Positions 35,044 to 44,708 are shown, counted from the first letter of the stretch. The stretch: 64,000 nt of DNA from JAKVAV01 sp047633195 (GCA_047633195.1 JBLIEU010000008.1:1-64000); one strand, 5' to 3'. Made by a program: numbers and translations. Notes: generated from the letters alone by a model not told the origin.

Positions 35044-35409
35044 ATGGACTTTATCAAAGAAATAAGCGAAAAGCTGAACGATCAAGCACCTTTACCTGAT
35101 TTTGCAGCAGGTGATACCGTTACAGTTCACTATAAAATTAAGGAAGGAGCAAAAGAGCGTATTCAGCAATTTCAAGGTGTTGTGATTCAACGAAGAGGTT
35201 CTGGAACTACGGCAACGTTTACCGTTCGTAAAATATCTGGAGGAGTAGGAGTTGAAAGAATCTTCCCTGCGGCCTCTCCATTTATCGATAAAATCGATAT
35301 CAACAAGCAAGGTAAGGTACGTAGAGCGAGAATCTTCTACCTGCGTGAGTTGAAAGGAAAAGCAGCCCGTATCAAAGAGAAAAGATATATTTCTAAGAAA
35401 GCGAAGTAA
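35044..35409 (+). CDS. rplS: 50S ribosomal protein L19
   Basis: 121 residues from ATG 35044. In-frame TTG at 35002 and ATG at 35020 lie upstream but give extensions not seen in L19. Core: DFAAGDTVTVHYKIKEGAKERIQQFQGVVIQRRGSG, FTVRKISGGVGVERIFP, INKQGKVRRARIFYLRELKGKAARIKEK. L19 sits at the 30S/50S interface. 93 bp after trmD; a strong terminator follows. Confidence 0.95.
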   Translation: MDFIKEISEKLNDQAPLPDFAAGDTVTVHYKIKEGAKERIQQFQGVVIQRRGSGTTATFTVRKISGGVGVERIFPAASPFIDKIDINKQGKVRRARIFYLRELKGKAARIKEKRYISKKAK

Positions 35410-35433
35410 GCTTTTAGGAAAAATAAGCTATTT

Positions 35434-35465
35434 AAACCGCCGCAATAAATTGCGGCGGTTTTTTT
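35434..35465 (+). terminator. Rho-independent terminator after rplS
   Basis: A perfect 12-bp stem (35434-35445 with 35450-35461), TAAA loop, and a T-run to 35465. Confidence 0.92.
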
Positions 35466-35640
35466 ATGAACTACTTCAGCGCTTATTGAAGTATGATTCA
35501 AAAATAAATACTTGATTCATCGGCCAATTGGAACGTGCATCAAAGAGGATTTCTACTGACGATGAAACCAGGGTTAGGCATTTTTGTGAGCTAATCGTTC
35601 CTACTCAAGTTAATTTTATGGGTAGTCCGGGAAAAAAATA

Positions 35641-35760
35641 ATGCTAGCAGAAATTGGAGAAAGAATGAATATCTCGCAAAAAAGAGTTCAGAAAATTTAA
35701 AAATACCTCTCTGAAAACTGGCTAACGAAAGACTATACTGATCTCTTAGAAATCGTTTAG
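35641..35760 (+). pseudogene. Remnant resembling a sigma-region-4 helix-turn-helix
   Basis: In one frame the DNA reads LAEIGERMNISQKRVQKI, stop (35698-35700), then KYLSENWLTKDYTDLLEIV and stop. The first part resembles the helix-turn-helix of sigma-70 region 4 (pattern LAEIG..L.IS..RV..I). No gene-sized frame leads into it. The gap 35466-35640 shows nothing else recognisable. Probably the last trace of a regulator gene; could be chance. Confidence 0.3.
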
Positions 35761-35765
35761 AAAGC

Positions 35766-36968
35766 CTACTCTTTCTTCAAAAATTCCAATGCCCGCAAAT
35801 CAATCACATGCACATCATTGTAGTAGAAGTGCAGCACATCAACAAAGCCAAAACCTAGTTCGGCCATGCGCATGGCACCCTCTTGGCTCAAGCCTATACC
35901 ATGCCCAAAGCCACGGCCTTCGATATAGATGGAATCACCTTTCTCGACAATGTCGAAAAAGGTTGATTGGAGCTTCCAGTCTTTGCGGATTTCTTTCAAA
36001 GGAATTTCAAATTGAGGATCGATGAAGAACACATCGCGCTCAACCTGCTCATAGTTGGTCGCCATGCTGGCAATCGATTCTTCTTGAACGGAAAGTTGAT
36101 ATTTCTCACTTAAATAATTGAGCCATTTTTCCTTCCCGATGCTTTTCGCCCAGTTGTAGTGGGCTCCATTCAGCGAAAACTCGTCCGATCTAGGGGTGAG
36201 GTAAGGCAATGCCTTTGACCAAACTGATTCGCTACTCACCGTTTCACCTCCGCTATTTGAGTGAAACGCTGCGGTCACCAAATTCATTTCGCTATCCACC
36301 AATACTTTCCCTTCTGTCTGGAGCACAGCCTCCAATATAGCCGGCTCCCAGCGGCACTTCCCATGATATACCTGACTGTCCACGAGGTCATTGAGATTAA
36401 ATCCTTTCGCTAAAAACTTACGCCGATTACTCAAAGCATATGTCCTGGAGATGATGGCCTGCACTTTATAAAATTCCAACTCTTTTTCCTTTCCCGTTTC
36501 AGATTCAACGACTCCTGCCACGTACTTTTCGATGTTCACCCGATTGATCAGCCTCAACTCATTTTTCAATGGCTTCACGATTAGATGATCGTCGTAAACT
36601 CTTTCATCTTTCGTGGGAGCCAAAATATAAATTCTAAAGAAGCTCTCTTCTGATAGACTCATCAGGCGAACGTCACTGAACAATCCAATCGTTTTTCCTG
36701 AAAAACTGACTTTTACTTGCCCATTAGACAAAGAGAAACTCACCCTCTCTCCCGCTCGAATGGTCGCTTTGTTATGGCCGTCGGCAATGACAGCATAGGA
36801 CCCAATTTCAGGAATTACCTGAACGACTCCTGGATTTATTGGATCAAGGATACCGATGTCGATTGACTCGAAATCAGCAACGGCACTTGAAAAAAATGAG
36901 GCCAAAAGAAAAAGTACGACAACAGCTCCTCTCATGAAACGAAAATAATATGGCGTGAGCCCAACCAT
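35766..36968 (-). CDS. SpoIID/LytB-domain protein
   Basis: 400 residues. A signal peptide is present whichever start is used: ATG 36968 (3 bp after lpxB) or ATG 36935 (MRGAVVVLFLLASFFSSA). The SpoIID-like domain shows VNIEKYVAGVVESETG, YKVQAIISRTYALSNRRK, VYHGKCRWEPAILEAVLQTEGKVL, AAFHSNSGGETVSSESVW and GRGFGHGIGLSQEGAMRMAELG. SpoIID-like enzymes cleave denuded peptidoglycan chains in sporulators; the family also occurs in non-sporulating Bacteroidota where the role is likely in wall turnover. Last gene of the surE operon. Confidence 0.85.
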   Translation of the reverse strand: MVGLTPYYFRFMRGAVVVLFLLASFFSSAVADFESIDIGILDPINPGVVQVIPEIGSYAVIADGHNKATIRAGERVSFSLSNGQVKVSFSGKTIGLFSDVRLMSLSEESFFRIYILAPTKDERVYDDHLIVKPLKNELRLINRVNIEKYVAGVVESETGKEKELEFYKVQAIISRTYALSNRRKFLAKGFNLNDLVDSQVYHGKCRWEPAILEAVLQTEGKVLVDSEMNLVTAAFHSNSGGETVSSESVWSKALPYLTPRSDEFSLNGAHYNWAKSIGKEKWLNYLSEKYQLSVQEESIASMATNYEQVERDVFFIDPQFEIPLKEIRKDWKLQSTFFDIVEKGDSIYIEGRGFGHGIGLSQEGAMRMAELGFGFVDVLHFYYNDVHVIDLRALEFLKKE

Positions 36969-36971
36969 AAT

Positions 36972-38093
36972 TCAATCATTCAGGCTTTTCAACATGAGGT
37001 CCGCCGTAAGCTCCGAAGCACCCTTTCCTCCCAATTTATTATAGAGTTCTTCATACTCGGAAAGTTGTTTGGCACGCAATTCTCCCTTCTTAGCGATCCT
37101 TGAAAATTCTAATTCGAGATTCTTTAGATTCAACTTGCCTTGGATCAATTCTTTTACCACTTCACGATCCATGATTAAATTGACCAAAGAGATGTACTTA
37201 ATTTTTACCAAATTCTTGGCAATGATATAGGACATATAGCTACTGCGGTAGCAAACGACTTGTGGGATTCTAAAAATCGCGGTCTCAAGAGTAGCTGTTC
37301 CAGAGGCAACTAAAGCAGCACGTGCGTAGGACAACAATTGATAGGTCTTTCCAGATATTAGCTGAACATCAGAATTTCCAAAAAATTCTTGGTAGTAGCC
37401 AGCGTCTTGGCCTGGAGCTCCTGCCACCACGAAATGATATTCAGGATGATTCCCAGCCATCTCTAGCATCAAAGGAAGCATCTTGCTGATTTCTTGCTTG
37501 CGACTTCCCGGCAAGAGAAGAACCATTGGACGATCAGTCATTCCATGTTCTTCAAAAAACGATTCTCGATCTGGGAGAGTCTCCTTAAACTGATCAACGG
37601 CATCGATCAGCGGGTGTCCCACAAAATCAACATCCACATCAAACTTGGCATAAAAGTCCTTTTCAAAAGGAAGGATGACGTACATCTCGTCGACATAAGC
37701 TTTGATCTTTTTGACTCGGTTTTGCTTCCAAGCCCAAATCTGTGGTGAGATGTAATAAAAGACTTTAATTCCTTCTTTGTGGGCAAATTCAGCCATCCGA
37801 AGATTGAACCCTGGATAGTCGATCAATATCAAAACATCGGGTGCAAACTTCATTACATCGGCTTTACACAACTTGAAGTTTTTGAGAATGGTGGCAATGT
37901 TCGCAATCACTTCGGCAAATCCCATGAAGGCCAAATCGCGGTAATGTTTCACGACATCAGCGCCTGCCTCACTCATCAAGTCACCTCCCCAAGCGCGGAT
38001 ATCTGCATCCGCATCTTTCTTGAAGATTTCTTTGACCAAATTACTTCCGTGCAAATCGCCCGAAGCCTCGCCAGATATGATGTAGTACTTCAT
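36972..38093 (-). CDS. lpxB: Lipid-A-disaccharide synthase LpxB
   Basis: 373 residues, GT19 family. Starts YYIISGEASGDLHGSNLVKEI (acceptor-binding region), then RDLAFMGFAEV, YPGFNLRMA, YYISPQIWAWKQNRV, and LLPGSRKQEIS, which contacts UDP-GlcNAc. Joins UDP-2,3-diacylglucosamine and lipid X in lipid A synthesis at the inner membrane face. Its ATG shares one base with the stop of the upstream small membrane protein. Confidence 0.95.
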   Translation of the reverse strand: MKYYIISGEASGDLHGSNLVKEIFKKDADADIRAWGGDLMSEAGADVVKHYRDLAFMGFAEVIANIATILKNFKLCKADVMKFAPDVLILIDYPGFNLRMAEFAHKEGIKVFYYISPQIWAWKQNRVKKIKAYVDEMYVILPFEKDFYAKFDVDVDFVGHPLIDAVDQFKETLPDRESFFEEHGMTDRPMVLLLPGSRKQEISKMLPLMLEMAGNHPEYHFVVAGAPGQDAGYYQEFFGNSDVQLISGKTYQLLSYARAALVASGTATLETAIFRIPQVVCYRSSYMSYIIAKNLVKIKYISLVNLIMDREVVKELIQGKLNLKNLELEFSRIAKKGELRAKQLSEYEELYNKLGGKGASELTADLMLKSLND

Positions 38094-38401
38094 TATGAAA
38101 AGCGAAGGTATAGAACCAATGGTACGTAAATGAACAGAGCCATCAGCACTCCTCTCCCGCTGTGGTATCGGTCAGAACGAAGAAAAATGAAGAATGGAAC
38201 CAGATTGAAAATAAGGCTGAGCGCTACAATGGACGATTGAAATGCTTCCATTCCAATGAAAATATTCTCAACGAAGTATCCGAATGACTTCTCAAAGTAG
38301 ATCGCCCACAAGAATCCGTAAATGACAAAACCTACAACGGGACTAATCAATCCCAAGACCAAGCCAAAAGGCAAACTGTCGTACTTCTTTTTAAGCCTCA
38401 T
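38093..38401 (-). CDS. Small membrane protein between surE and lpxB
   Basis: 102 residues with three predicted membrane segments (LPFGLVLGLISPVVGFVIYGFLWAIYF split in two turns, SSIVALSLIFNLVPFFIFL, GVLMALFIYVPLVLYL). No named family known to me. It overlaps surE by 11 bp and lpxB by one base, so it is translated with them; the place suggests a link to envelope lipid synthesis, but there is no direct evidence. Confidence 0.75.
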   Translation of the reverse strand: MRLKKKYDSLPFGLVLGLISPVVGFVIYGFLWAIYFEKSFGYFVENIFIGMEAFQSSIVALSLIFNLVPFFIFLRSDRYHSGRGVLMALFIYVPLVLYLRFS

Positions 38402-39173
38402 AATCCCAATTGTTTAGCTCCGCCATAGCATGGTGAGCCGTGAGATCATATTGAACGGGAACTACGGACACGTAATTGTTATCCAACGCCCAAACATCGG
38501 TATCGTCGCCTTTATCGTGATTAACAAACTCTCCTGTAATCCAGTAATAGGTTTTTCCAGAAGGGTCTTTCCTTGGTTGAAAATCATCTTTCCAAAATGC
38601 TTTGGCCTGACGGCAAACGCGTATGCCTTTGATTTCCTCAGAAGGCACATTGGGAATGTTTACGTTCAAACAAGTGTTGTTTGGAATTCCATTTTTCAAG
38701 GCATTCTTCACGACCTTTCTCACCACCTCTTTGCTGGCAGTAAAATCAGCCTCTGCATTGTGATCGAGCAATGAAAAACCAATGGATGGAATCCCTTCCA
38801 CCGCTCCTTCTAAAGCTGCCGACATCGTACCCGAATAAATTACATTGATGCTGTAATTGGCCCCGTGGTTGATTCCCGACAAAAGTAAGTCGGGTCTTCT
38901 TTTTAGGACGCTGTAGATGGCGAGTTTTACACAATCTACAGGAGTTCCCGTGCAGCTATACTCTTTCACCCCTTCCACATCTCTGACTTCTTGAAGACGC
39001 AGAATGTCGTGAACGGTAATAGCATGCCCCATTCCACTTTGAGGACTGTCGGGAGCAACGACGCAAACATCACCAAATTCTTTAGCTACCTCAATAAGGC
39101 TTCTGATACCTCCTGCCGTGATTCCGTCGTCATTCGTGACAAGAATTAGCGGCCTTTCGTTTGTTTCGCTCAT
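38391..39173 (-). CDS. surE: 5'/3'-nucleotidase SurE
   Basis: 260 residues from ATG 39173; a TTG nine bases upstream is less likely. LILVTNDDGITAGGIRSL holds the metal-binding DD, then VVAPDSPQSGMGHAIT, SCTGTPVDCVKLAI, LLLSGINHGANYS and YSGTMSAALEG, all SurE signatures. Removes phosphate from nucleoside monophosphates. Heads surE - membrane protein - lpxB - SpoIID-like. Confidence 0.95.
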   Translation of the reverse strand: MSETNERPLILVTNDDGITAGGIRSLIEVAKEFGDVCVVAPDSPQSGMGHAITVHDILRLQEVRDVEGVKEYSCTGTPVDCVKLAIYSVLKRRPDLLLSGINHGANYSINVIYSGTMSAALEGAVEGIPSIGFSLLDHNAEADFTASKEVVRKVVKNALKNGIPNNTCLNVNIPNVPSEEIKGIRVCRQAKAFWKDDFQPRKDPSGKTYYWITGEFVNHDKGDDTDVWALDNNYVSVVPVQYDLTAHHAMAELNNWDYEA

Positions 39174-39179
39174 GGTGGA

Positions 39180-39187
39180 CAAAACTA
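39180..39187 (-). promoter_or_regulatory. -7 element of the surE operon
   Basis: Minus-strand TAGTTTTG matches TAnnTTTG exactly and ends 6 bp before the ATG, implying a very short leader. Confidence 0.45.
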
Positions 39188-39293
39188 AAGAAAAAGAAAC
39201 CCATAAAATCAGTTAGAAAAAGACTTGAATCACATCACCAGACCAAGAGCGAATTCATATATTCGATCCCCGAACTACCTCAATAAAACCACC

Positions 39294-40985
39294 ATGTCTG
39301 TACTTATCGAATGTGTCCCGAACATCAGCGAAGGGCGCGACCCCAAAATCATCAAAGAAATTGCCTCCGTGGTTGAAACGGTGGAGGGCGTGAAGCTCCT
39401 CGACGTTGATCCTGGCAGGAGCACCAACCGAACGGTGATCACCTTTGTAGGAGCACCTGAACCTGTCATTGAAGCTGCCTTTCGGCTAATAAAAAAAGCG
39501 AGCGAACTCATCGATATGAGCAAGCAAACAGGAGAGCACCCACGAATGGGTGCTACCGATGTTTGTCCGCTCGTTCCCATTTCGGGAATTGAGATGGACG
39601 AGGTGGCAAAGTATGCCCACAAATTGGGTGAGCGTGTAGGAAGAGAATTAGGAATCCCAGGCTATTTTTACGAGAACGCGGCCAAAGAACCCAAACGAAG
39701 AAACTTGGCCCATTGCCGATCGGGAGAATACGAAGGATTGCACAAACTGAGTAAATCAGAATGGAAACCTGACTTCGGCCCCGCCGAATTTAATGACTCA
39801 GTGAAGCGAACAGGAGCCACTGCCATCTCGGCGCGCGACTTCTTGGTGGCTTACAACGTAAACCTAAACTCCACATCAGTCCGACGGGCGAATGCCATCG
39901 CGTTTGACATCCGCGAAGCGGGGCGTATAAAAAAAGATGGTGACGGCCTTACTGGCAAAGTAGTAACGGATAAAAACGGAGAACCCGCCAGAATTCCTGG
40001 ATCGCTTAAAGCGGTAAAAGGAATTGGCTGGTACATCGAAGAATACGGCATAGCTCAGCTTTCGTTGAACCTCACGAACATCAAAATCACACCTGTTCAC
40101 GTGGCTTTTGACGAGGCTTGCGAAAAAGCAAGAGAGCGCGGAATCCGTGTTACTGGTTCAGAAATCGTAGGCTTGGTTCCACTTCAGTCCTTACTCGATG
40201 CAGCCGATTATTTTCTGCTTAAGCAGGAACGATCGCTGGGTATTTCGGAAACGGAGAAAGTAAAAATTGCAGTAAAGAGTCTTGGTCTCGACGATTTAGC
40301 CCCTTTTGATCCGAGCAAAAAAGTGATCGAATACATGATCAAGGATGACTCTGCCAAGAAGTTGGTCGAGATGAGTTTGTCTGACTTTGCCGACGAAACG
40401 GCGTCTGAATCTCCTGCACCAGGTGGAGGAAGCGTTTCGGCCTACATCGGTAGTTTGGGCATTTCTTTAGCCACGATGGTGGCCAACCTTTCTTCGCACA
40501 AGCGCGGATGGGATGACCGCTGGGAAGAATTCTCCAAATGGGCGGAAAAAGGTCAAGACCTAAAAGAAAAATTGATCGCAGCGGTTGATGAAGATACGGC
40601 GGCATTCAACGAAATCATGAAAGCCTACGGATTGCCGAAAGAAAAACCCGAAGAAGTTGAAGCACGAAAAAAAGCAATTTCAGATGCTACGAAGTACGCG
40701 GCTGAAGTGCCACTAAAAGTTGCTCGCTTGGCAAACGAATCTTTCTTGGTAATAGAGGCCATGGCTGAAATAGGCAATCCCAATTCTATAACTGACGCTG
40801 GAGTCGGCGCACTCTGTGCTCGCGCAGCAGTGAAAGGAGCAGCAATGAACGTTCGCATCAATCTCCAAGGATTCAAGGACATAGACTTTGTAAAGCAAAC
40901 AATTTCTGAAGTTGAAAAACTAGAAAAAGCAGCAGATGAGCAAGAAAAAGAAATCAACGAAAAAGTGATGAACGCAATCGTATAA
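39294..40985 (+). CDS. ftcD: Bifunctional formiminotransferase-cyclodeaminase
   Basis: 563 residues from ATG 39294 (MSVLIECVPNISEGRDPK), the usual family start; an upstream in-frame ATG at 39225 lacks homology. Residues 1 to about 325 are the glutamate formiminotransferase (LDVDPGRSTNRTVITFVG; EHPRMGATDVCPLVPI). Residues about 360-563 are the cyclodeaminase (LSDFADETASESPAPGGGSVSAYIGSLG). The enzyme moves the formimino group of histidine breakdown to tetrahydrofolate and then makes methenyl-THF. The fused form is the one known from mammals and is also found in Bacteroidota. hutI lies 19 kb away. Confidence 0.95.
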   Translation: MSVLIECVPNISEGRDPKIIKEIASVVETVEGVKLLDVDPGRSTNRTVITFVGAPEPVIEAAFRLIKKASELIDMSKQTGEHPRMGATDVCPLVPISGIEMDEVAKYAHKLGERVGRELGIPGYFYENAAKEPKRRNLAHCRSGEYEGLHKLSKSEWKPDFGPAEFNDSVKRTGATAISARDFLVAYNVNLNSTSVRRANAIAFDIREAGRIKKDGDGLTGKVVTDKNGEPARIPGSLKAVKGIGWYIEEYGIAQLSLNLTNIKITPVHVAFDEACEKARERGIRVTGSEIVGLVPLQSLLDAADYFLLKQERSLGISETEKVKIAVKSLGLDDLAPFDPSKKVIEYMIKDDSAKKLVEMSLSDFADETASESPAPGGGSVSAYIGSLGISLATMVANLSSHKRGWDDRWEEFSKWAEKGQDLKEKLIAAVDEDTAAFNEIMKAYGLPKEKPEEVEARKKAISDATKYAAEVPLKVARLANESFLVIEAMAEIGNPNSITDAGVGALCARAAVKGAAMNVRINLQGFKDIDFVKQTISEVEKLEKAADEQEKEINEKVMNAIV

Positions 40986-41041
40986 AGCAAGATAACCGAA
41001 GACGGTGATTTTACGTAAGCAACATCAAGAACACTCCCTTT

Positions 41042-43306
41042 ATGGTAGCTAAGCCAACAAATAGGCAGAAGCAAAATCGATTTTGGTACTTTTTCCCGTT
41101 TCAACTGGCCCTACTCCACTTGAAGCGAAACCACTTCTTGCTGTTATTCTGGATCGTTCTTTTCGCATTTACCACGCGTTCATTTGCTACCAAATTGGGG
41201 ATCCCTTCGCAATTTCTGTCTCCCGAATACCAAGGCGTTGTGGGAATCACTTCATTTATGATTCTTGGATTCTCTCTGGGTGCCTTTATCATGGCATTCA
41301 ACATTTACACCTACATCAATCACGCTCACCGCTTTCCTTTTTTAGGAACCCTGTCTCGACCCTTCTTTAAATTTTGCGTCAATAATTTCATCATCCCTAT
41401 TGGATTCATCATCACCTACATCTACTGCTCCTCTTCCTTCCTCGGTGCGATTGAACTCAAGAGTAATTTCGAGATCTTTCTAGATATGTCAGCTTTCCTT
41501 TTTGGGAATGCTCTATTTATTGGCTTGGCGTTTATTTACTTCTTCCCTACCAATAAAAATATCTTCAAAATCACGGGGCTTACAGAGGTCGAATTTGAAG
41601 CCAAACTGGAGAAGAGCATCGCCAACAATCGAAAAAGAGGCTACCGTACCCCCAGTATTACAGAAGGCTCCCGCTGGAGAGTAGATACCTATCTGGTCAA
41701 TCCATTTCGGATAAACCTAGCTCGCGAATCTCAGCACTACGACACCGATACGCTGAAAAAAGTGTTCTACCAGAATCATGTCAATGCTTCTTTGTTTGAA
41801 GCCATTATTGTCTTGGTCTTTTTTATGATCGGCATCTTTCAGCACAATGATTTTTTCGTGATCCCAGCCGCTGCGAGCGTTTGTCTAGTATTTACTGTCG
41901 TGCTCATGGCCATCAGTATTGTCATGTCACGATTAAAGGGATGGACAGTTACCGTATTGGTAGTTTTCTTCCTTTTGATCAATTGGGCCTCTTCGCATTG
42001 GGACATTTTGAACCAAGCCAATTACGCCTACGGATTGAACTACGACAAAGAACCTATTGCTTACAACCTTCATACTATTGATAGCCTCAACAACGATCTG
42101 GTTCGTGTCAAAAACGACATGGAGCACCATGAGCGAATCCTTAAGTCGAAGGTGGCTGTTTTGGGCAAAAGATACGAATCGGGAAAACCTAAACTCGTCA
42201 TCATTAATGCGACAGGTGGTGGTCTGAGGTCGACTCTTTGGACGATGCGCACATTGCAATATGCAGACAGCATAACTCAAGGCGCTCTGATGGAGCATTC
42301 CGTTTTAATGACAGGTTCGTCAGGGGGGATTATCGGTGCTTCCTATTTTCGAGAGCTTGTGCTCAGACAAGATTCTTTAGGTGATGATATCTACGATAAG
42401 AAATACCGAGAAAATTCTTCGAACGATATTCTCAATCGGGTCCTTTTCACATTCGCGACCAACGACATATTCATCCGTTTTAGACGAGTACAAGTTGATG
42501 GGAAATCATATATCCTAGACAGAGGAAAGACCTTCGAAAATCAGCTGAATCGAAATACGGAGAATATCATGAACAAGAAACTCAGCGACTACTACAAACC
42601 AGTTTCGGGCGGATTGATTCCAATGATTGTGTTGGCTCCTTCGATTACCAACGACGGAAGGCGATTGCTCATTTCTTCACAGCCTATTTCTTTTCTGAGT
42701 TATGAGTTTCCCGATTTAAGAGAGCAACTGAATATAGGAAGCGAGAACATCGAGTTCAGCAGAATCTTTGCAAAGCACGATGCGCAAGATTTACGCTATA
42801 GCTCTGCGCTCCGCATGAACGCTACCTTCCCTTACATCATGCCTTACGCCAATCTCCCGACCGAGCCCAAAATAGAAGTGATGGACGCAGGCCTCAGAGA
42901 CAATCTCGGGACTAAAATCACTGCTAAATATCTAAAAGCATTTAAAGCTTGGATTGAGGAAAATACCAGTGGAATTATTATCCTCCAAATTCGGGATACG
43001 GAAAAGTTCACCGAACCGAAAAAAGGAAATGTCTCCATTCTCGATCGATTGACGAATCCAATCGGATCGTTCTACGGAAACTACTTCAACGACCAAGATT
43101 ACAATATGGATCAACTGCTCGAAATCTTGCAAGAATCTTTCGATGTACCCATACATAAAATACCACTCGAACTCAGGTACGAACTCGACGAAGAAATAGC
43201 GCTTAGCTGGCACCTCACCGCTCTGGAAAAACAGAAAATCAATGAGGCGATTTACGGTTCTTACAATCAAGAGGCATTAGAGAAACTTAAGGATCTCTTG
43301 CACTGA
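41042..43306 (+). CDS. Membrane-bound patatin-like phospholipase
   Basis: 754 residues. The N-terminal 330 residues hold about six or seven membrane segments (FLLLFWIVLFAF, ITSFMILGFSLGAFIMAF, FIIPIGFIITYIYC, ALFIGLAFIYFF, IIVLVFFMIGIF, SVCLVFTVVLMAISIV, VTVLVVFFLLI). The C-terminal half is patatin-like: INATGGGLRSTLW (oxyanion loop), VLMTGSSGGIIGASYF with the GxSxG nucleophile, and VMDAGLRDNLG with the catalytic Asp in the DxG position. Predicted to cleave acyl chains at the inner membrane. Substrate unknown. No signs of an operon with neighbours. Confidence 0.85.
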   Translation: MVAKPTNRQKQNRFWYFFPFQLALLHLKRNHFLLLFWIVLFAFTTRSFATKLGIPSQFLSPEYQGVVGITSFMILGFSLGAFIMAFNIYTYINHAHRFPFLGTLSRPFFKFCVNNFIIPIGFIITYIYCSSSFLGAIELKSNFEIFLDMSAFLFGNALFIGLAFIYFFPTNKNIFKITGLTEVEFEAKLEKSIANNRKRGYRTPSITEGSRWRVDTYLVNPFRINLARESQHYDTDTLKKVFYQNHVNASLFEAIIVLVFFMIGIFQHNDFFVIPAAASVCLVFTVVLMAISIVMSRLKGWTVTVLVVFFLLINWASSHWDILNQANYAYGLNYDKEPIAYNLHTIDSLNNDLVRVKNDMEHHERILKSKVAVLGKRYESGKPKLVIINATGGGLRSTLWTMRTLQYADSITQGALMEHSVLMTGSSGGIIGASYFRELVLRQDSLGDDIYDKKYRENSSNDILNRVLFTFATNDIFIRFRRVQVDGKSYILDRGKTFENQLNRNTENIMNKKLSDYYKPVSGGLIPMIVLAPSITNDGRRLLISSQPISFLSYEFPDLREQLNIGSENIEFSRIFAKHDAQDLRYSSALRMNATFPYIMPYANLPTEPKIEVMDAGLRDNLGTKITAKYLKAFKAWIEENTSGIIILQIRDTEKFTEPKKGNVSILDRLTNPIGSFYGNYFNDQDYNMDQLLEILQESFDVPIHKIPLELRYELDEEIALSWHLTALEKQKINEAIYGSYNQEALEKLKDLLH

Positions 43307-43491
43307 GTCAGTCTATAAAAACCGCCATCAACCTTCCACTAGTTTTAAAAATAGTCCCTTCGTTGGGCCTCAGGACGCTGCATTGACAATAGTCAACTCC
43401 TTAATTTTAAAACTGCCTGCGGCTTGGCCTAAGGGGCAGCCGATCGAACTTTCTAGTTCAGACTCTTGATTCTATGGACAGACTCTAACTA
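43304..43491. repeat. Candidate miniature inverted-repeat element
   Basis: The ends are imperfect inverted repeats: GAGTCAGTCTATAAAA at the left and the complement of GAGTCTGTCCATAGAA at the right (13 of 16 match). Inside are TTTTAAAA words, a TTGAC-AATA-GTCAA hairpin and two direct copies of a GGCCT.AGG-containing block. No reading frame. The left end overlaps the patatin stop codon region. Confidence 0.4.
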
Positions 43492-43509
43492 AGCTCCTTA
43501 GTTTTTGGT

Positions 43510-43517
43510 TAACTTCG
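43510..43517 (+). promoter_or_regulatory. -7-like element before the DUF4105 gene
   Basis: TAACTTCG, one mismatch from TAnnTTTG, ends 6 bp before the ATG at 43524. Confidence 0.3.
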
Positions 43518-43523
43518 CCCGCC

Positions 43524-44708
43524 ATGAGTTTTCGTCGATGGTTGACCATCTTTCTTCTTCTAATTCTCAATAATCTCGCCGCTCAAAATGTCGGAGAGAA
43601 AACCACCGTATCGCTGATCACTTGTGGCTCGGGGAATGAACTGTACTCCACATTTGGGCACAGCGCCATCCACATTTACGACCCAACTACAGGAATCGAT
43701 AAAGTATACAATTACGGCACTTTCGATTTTGACACCCCCAATTTTTACGTCAAGTTTTGTCGGGGTCAACTCAACTATTTCGTAAACGTAACCGACTTCA
43801 ATCGATTCGTAAGAAATTACCAATACGAGGGCAGATGGGTATATCGCCAAGAATTGAATCTCAGTGATGATCAGAAGGCCGATATCTATGCCTTTCTGGA
43901 AAACAATGCCCTTCCCGAAAACAAGTTCTACAAGTACGATTTCTTCTACGACAACTGCAGTACGCGTCTTCGAGATGCCTTTGAAAATCTTCTGGGAGAA
44001 TCATTGGTTTACCCCGATGCAAGCTCAGACACGACGGCCACCTTTCGTGAAATGATCGATCTCTATCTGCTTGATCTACCATGGAGCGACCTTGGAATTG
44101 ACCTCGCATTAGGCATGCCTTGCGACAAAGATGCTGGCTTTCGCGAAAAGATGTTTCTTCCCGATTACCTGATGGCAAATTTGGGGAAAGCCAAGATTGT
44201 ACGCGACGGCGAGATGGTTCCGTTCGTAAAGAAAGAGGGCTTGGTCTTGGCTGGAAATCCCACTCTCACCAAAACCTTCGCTCCTTCCATCATGTGGATT
44301 TTTTGGGCATTGATGATCTTCTGTTTTGTGACAGGCCTTTTCGTGCGTCCCCAAAATATGAAATGGTTTGATATTGTCTTTTTTATGGTTGTCGGTTTTC
44401 TGGGGATTTTCATTGCCCTTTTGTGGTTTGCCACGGAACATACTGCCACAAAATGGAACTTGAATTTGCTTTGGGCATTGCCTACGTGGATTTGGGGGGC
44501 GTTCCTCCTAATACGCGGAAAACCGAGCAGCAAATTTTTCAAGGTTCATGCCACGATTACCTTTACCATGATGGTATTTTGGATTGCAATTCCTCAGTCA
44601 TTTCACCAAGCGGTTATTCCAATTGTTTTGGCGCTGGCAGCCAGAAGTTGGTCATGGCAAAAGAGAAGATTCTTCATCAAAAAAGCGGCGGATGTTACCA
44701 CGGTTTGA
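43524..44708 (+). CDS. DUF4105 membrane protein
   Basis: 394 residues: signal peptide ending near NNLAAQ, then the DUF4105 domain with LYSTFGHSAIHIYDP, VYNYGTFDFDTPNFY and YDFFYDNCSTRLRDA (His, Asp/Asn and Cys in places that recall NlpC/P60-like papain folds; the catalytic reading is inference). The C-terminal 130 residues have about four membrane segments (APSIMWIFWALMIFCFVTG onward). Widely found in Bacteroidota; function unknown. Its end overlaps the DinB-like gene by 17 bp. Confidence 0.85.
   Translation: MSFRRWLTIFLLLILNNLAAQNVGEKTTVSLITCGSGNELYSTFGHSAIHIYDPTTGIDKVYNYGTFDFDTPNFYVKFCRGQLNYFVNVTDFNRFVRNYQYEGRWVYRQELNLSDDQKADIYAFLENNALPENKFYKYDFFYDNCSTRLRDAFENLLGESLVYPDASSDTTATFREMIDLYLLDLPWSDLGIDLALGMPCDKDAGFREKMFLPDYLMANLGKAKIVRDGEMVPFVKKEGLVLAGNPTLTKTFAPSIMWIFWALMIFCFVTGLFVRPQNMKWFDIVFFMVVGFLGIFIALLWFATEHTATKWNLNLLWALPTWIWGAFLLIRGKPSSKFFKVHATITFTMMVFWIAIPQSFHQAVIPIVLALAARSWSWQKRRFFIKKAADVTTV

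Noticed and set aside
43861..44542. Several overlapping frames antisense to the DUF4105 gene
   Set aside because: All overlap a well-supported gene and show no family features.
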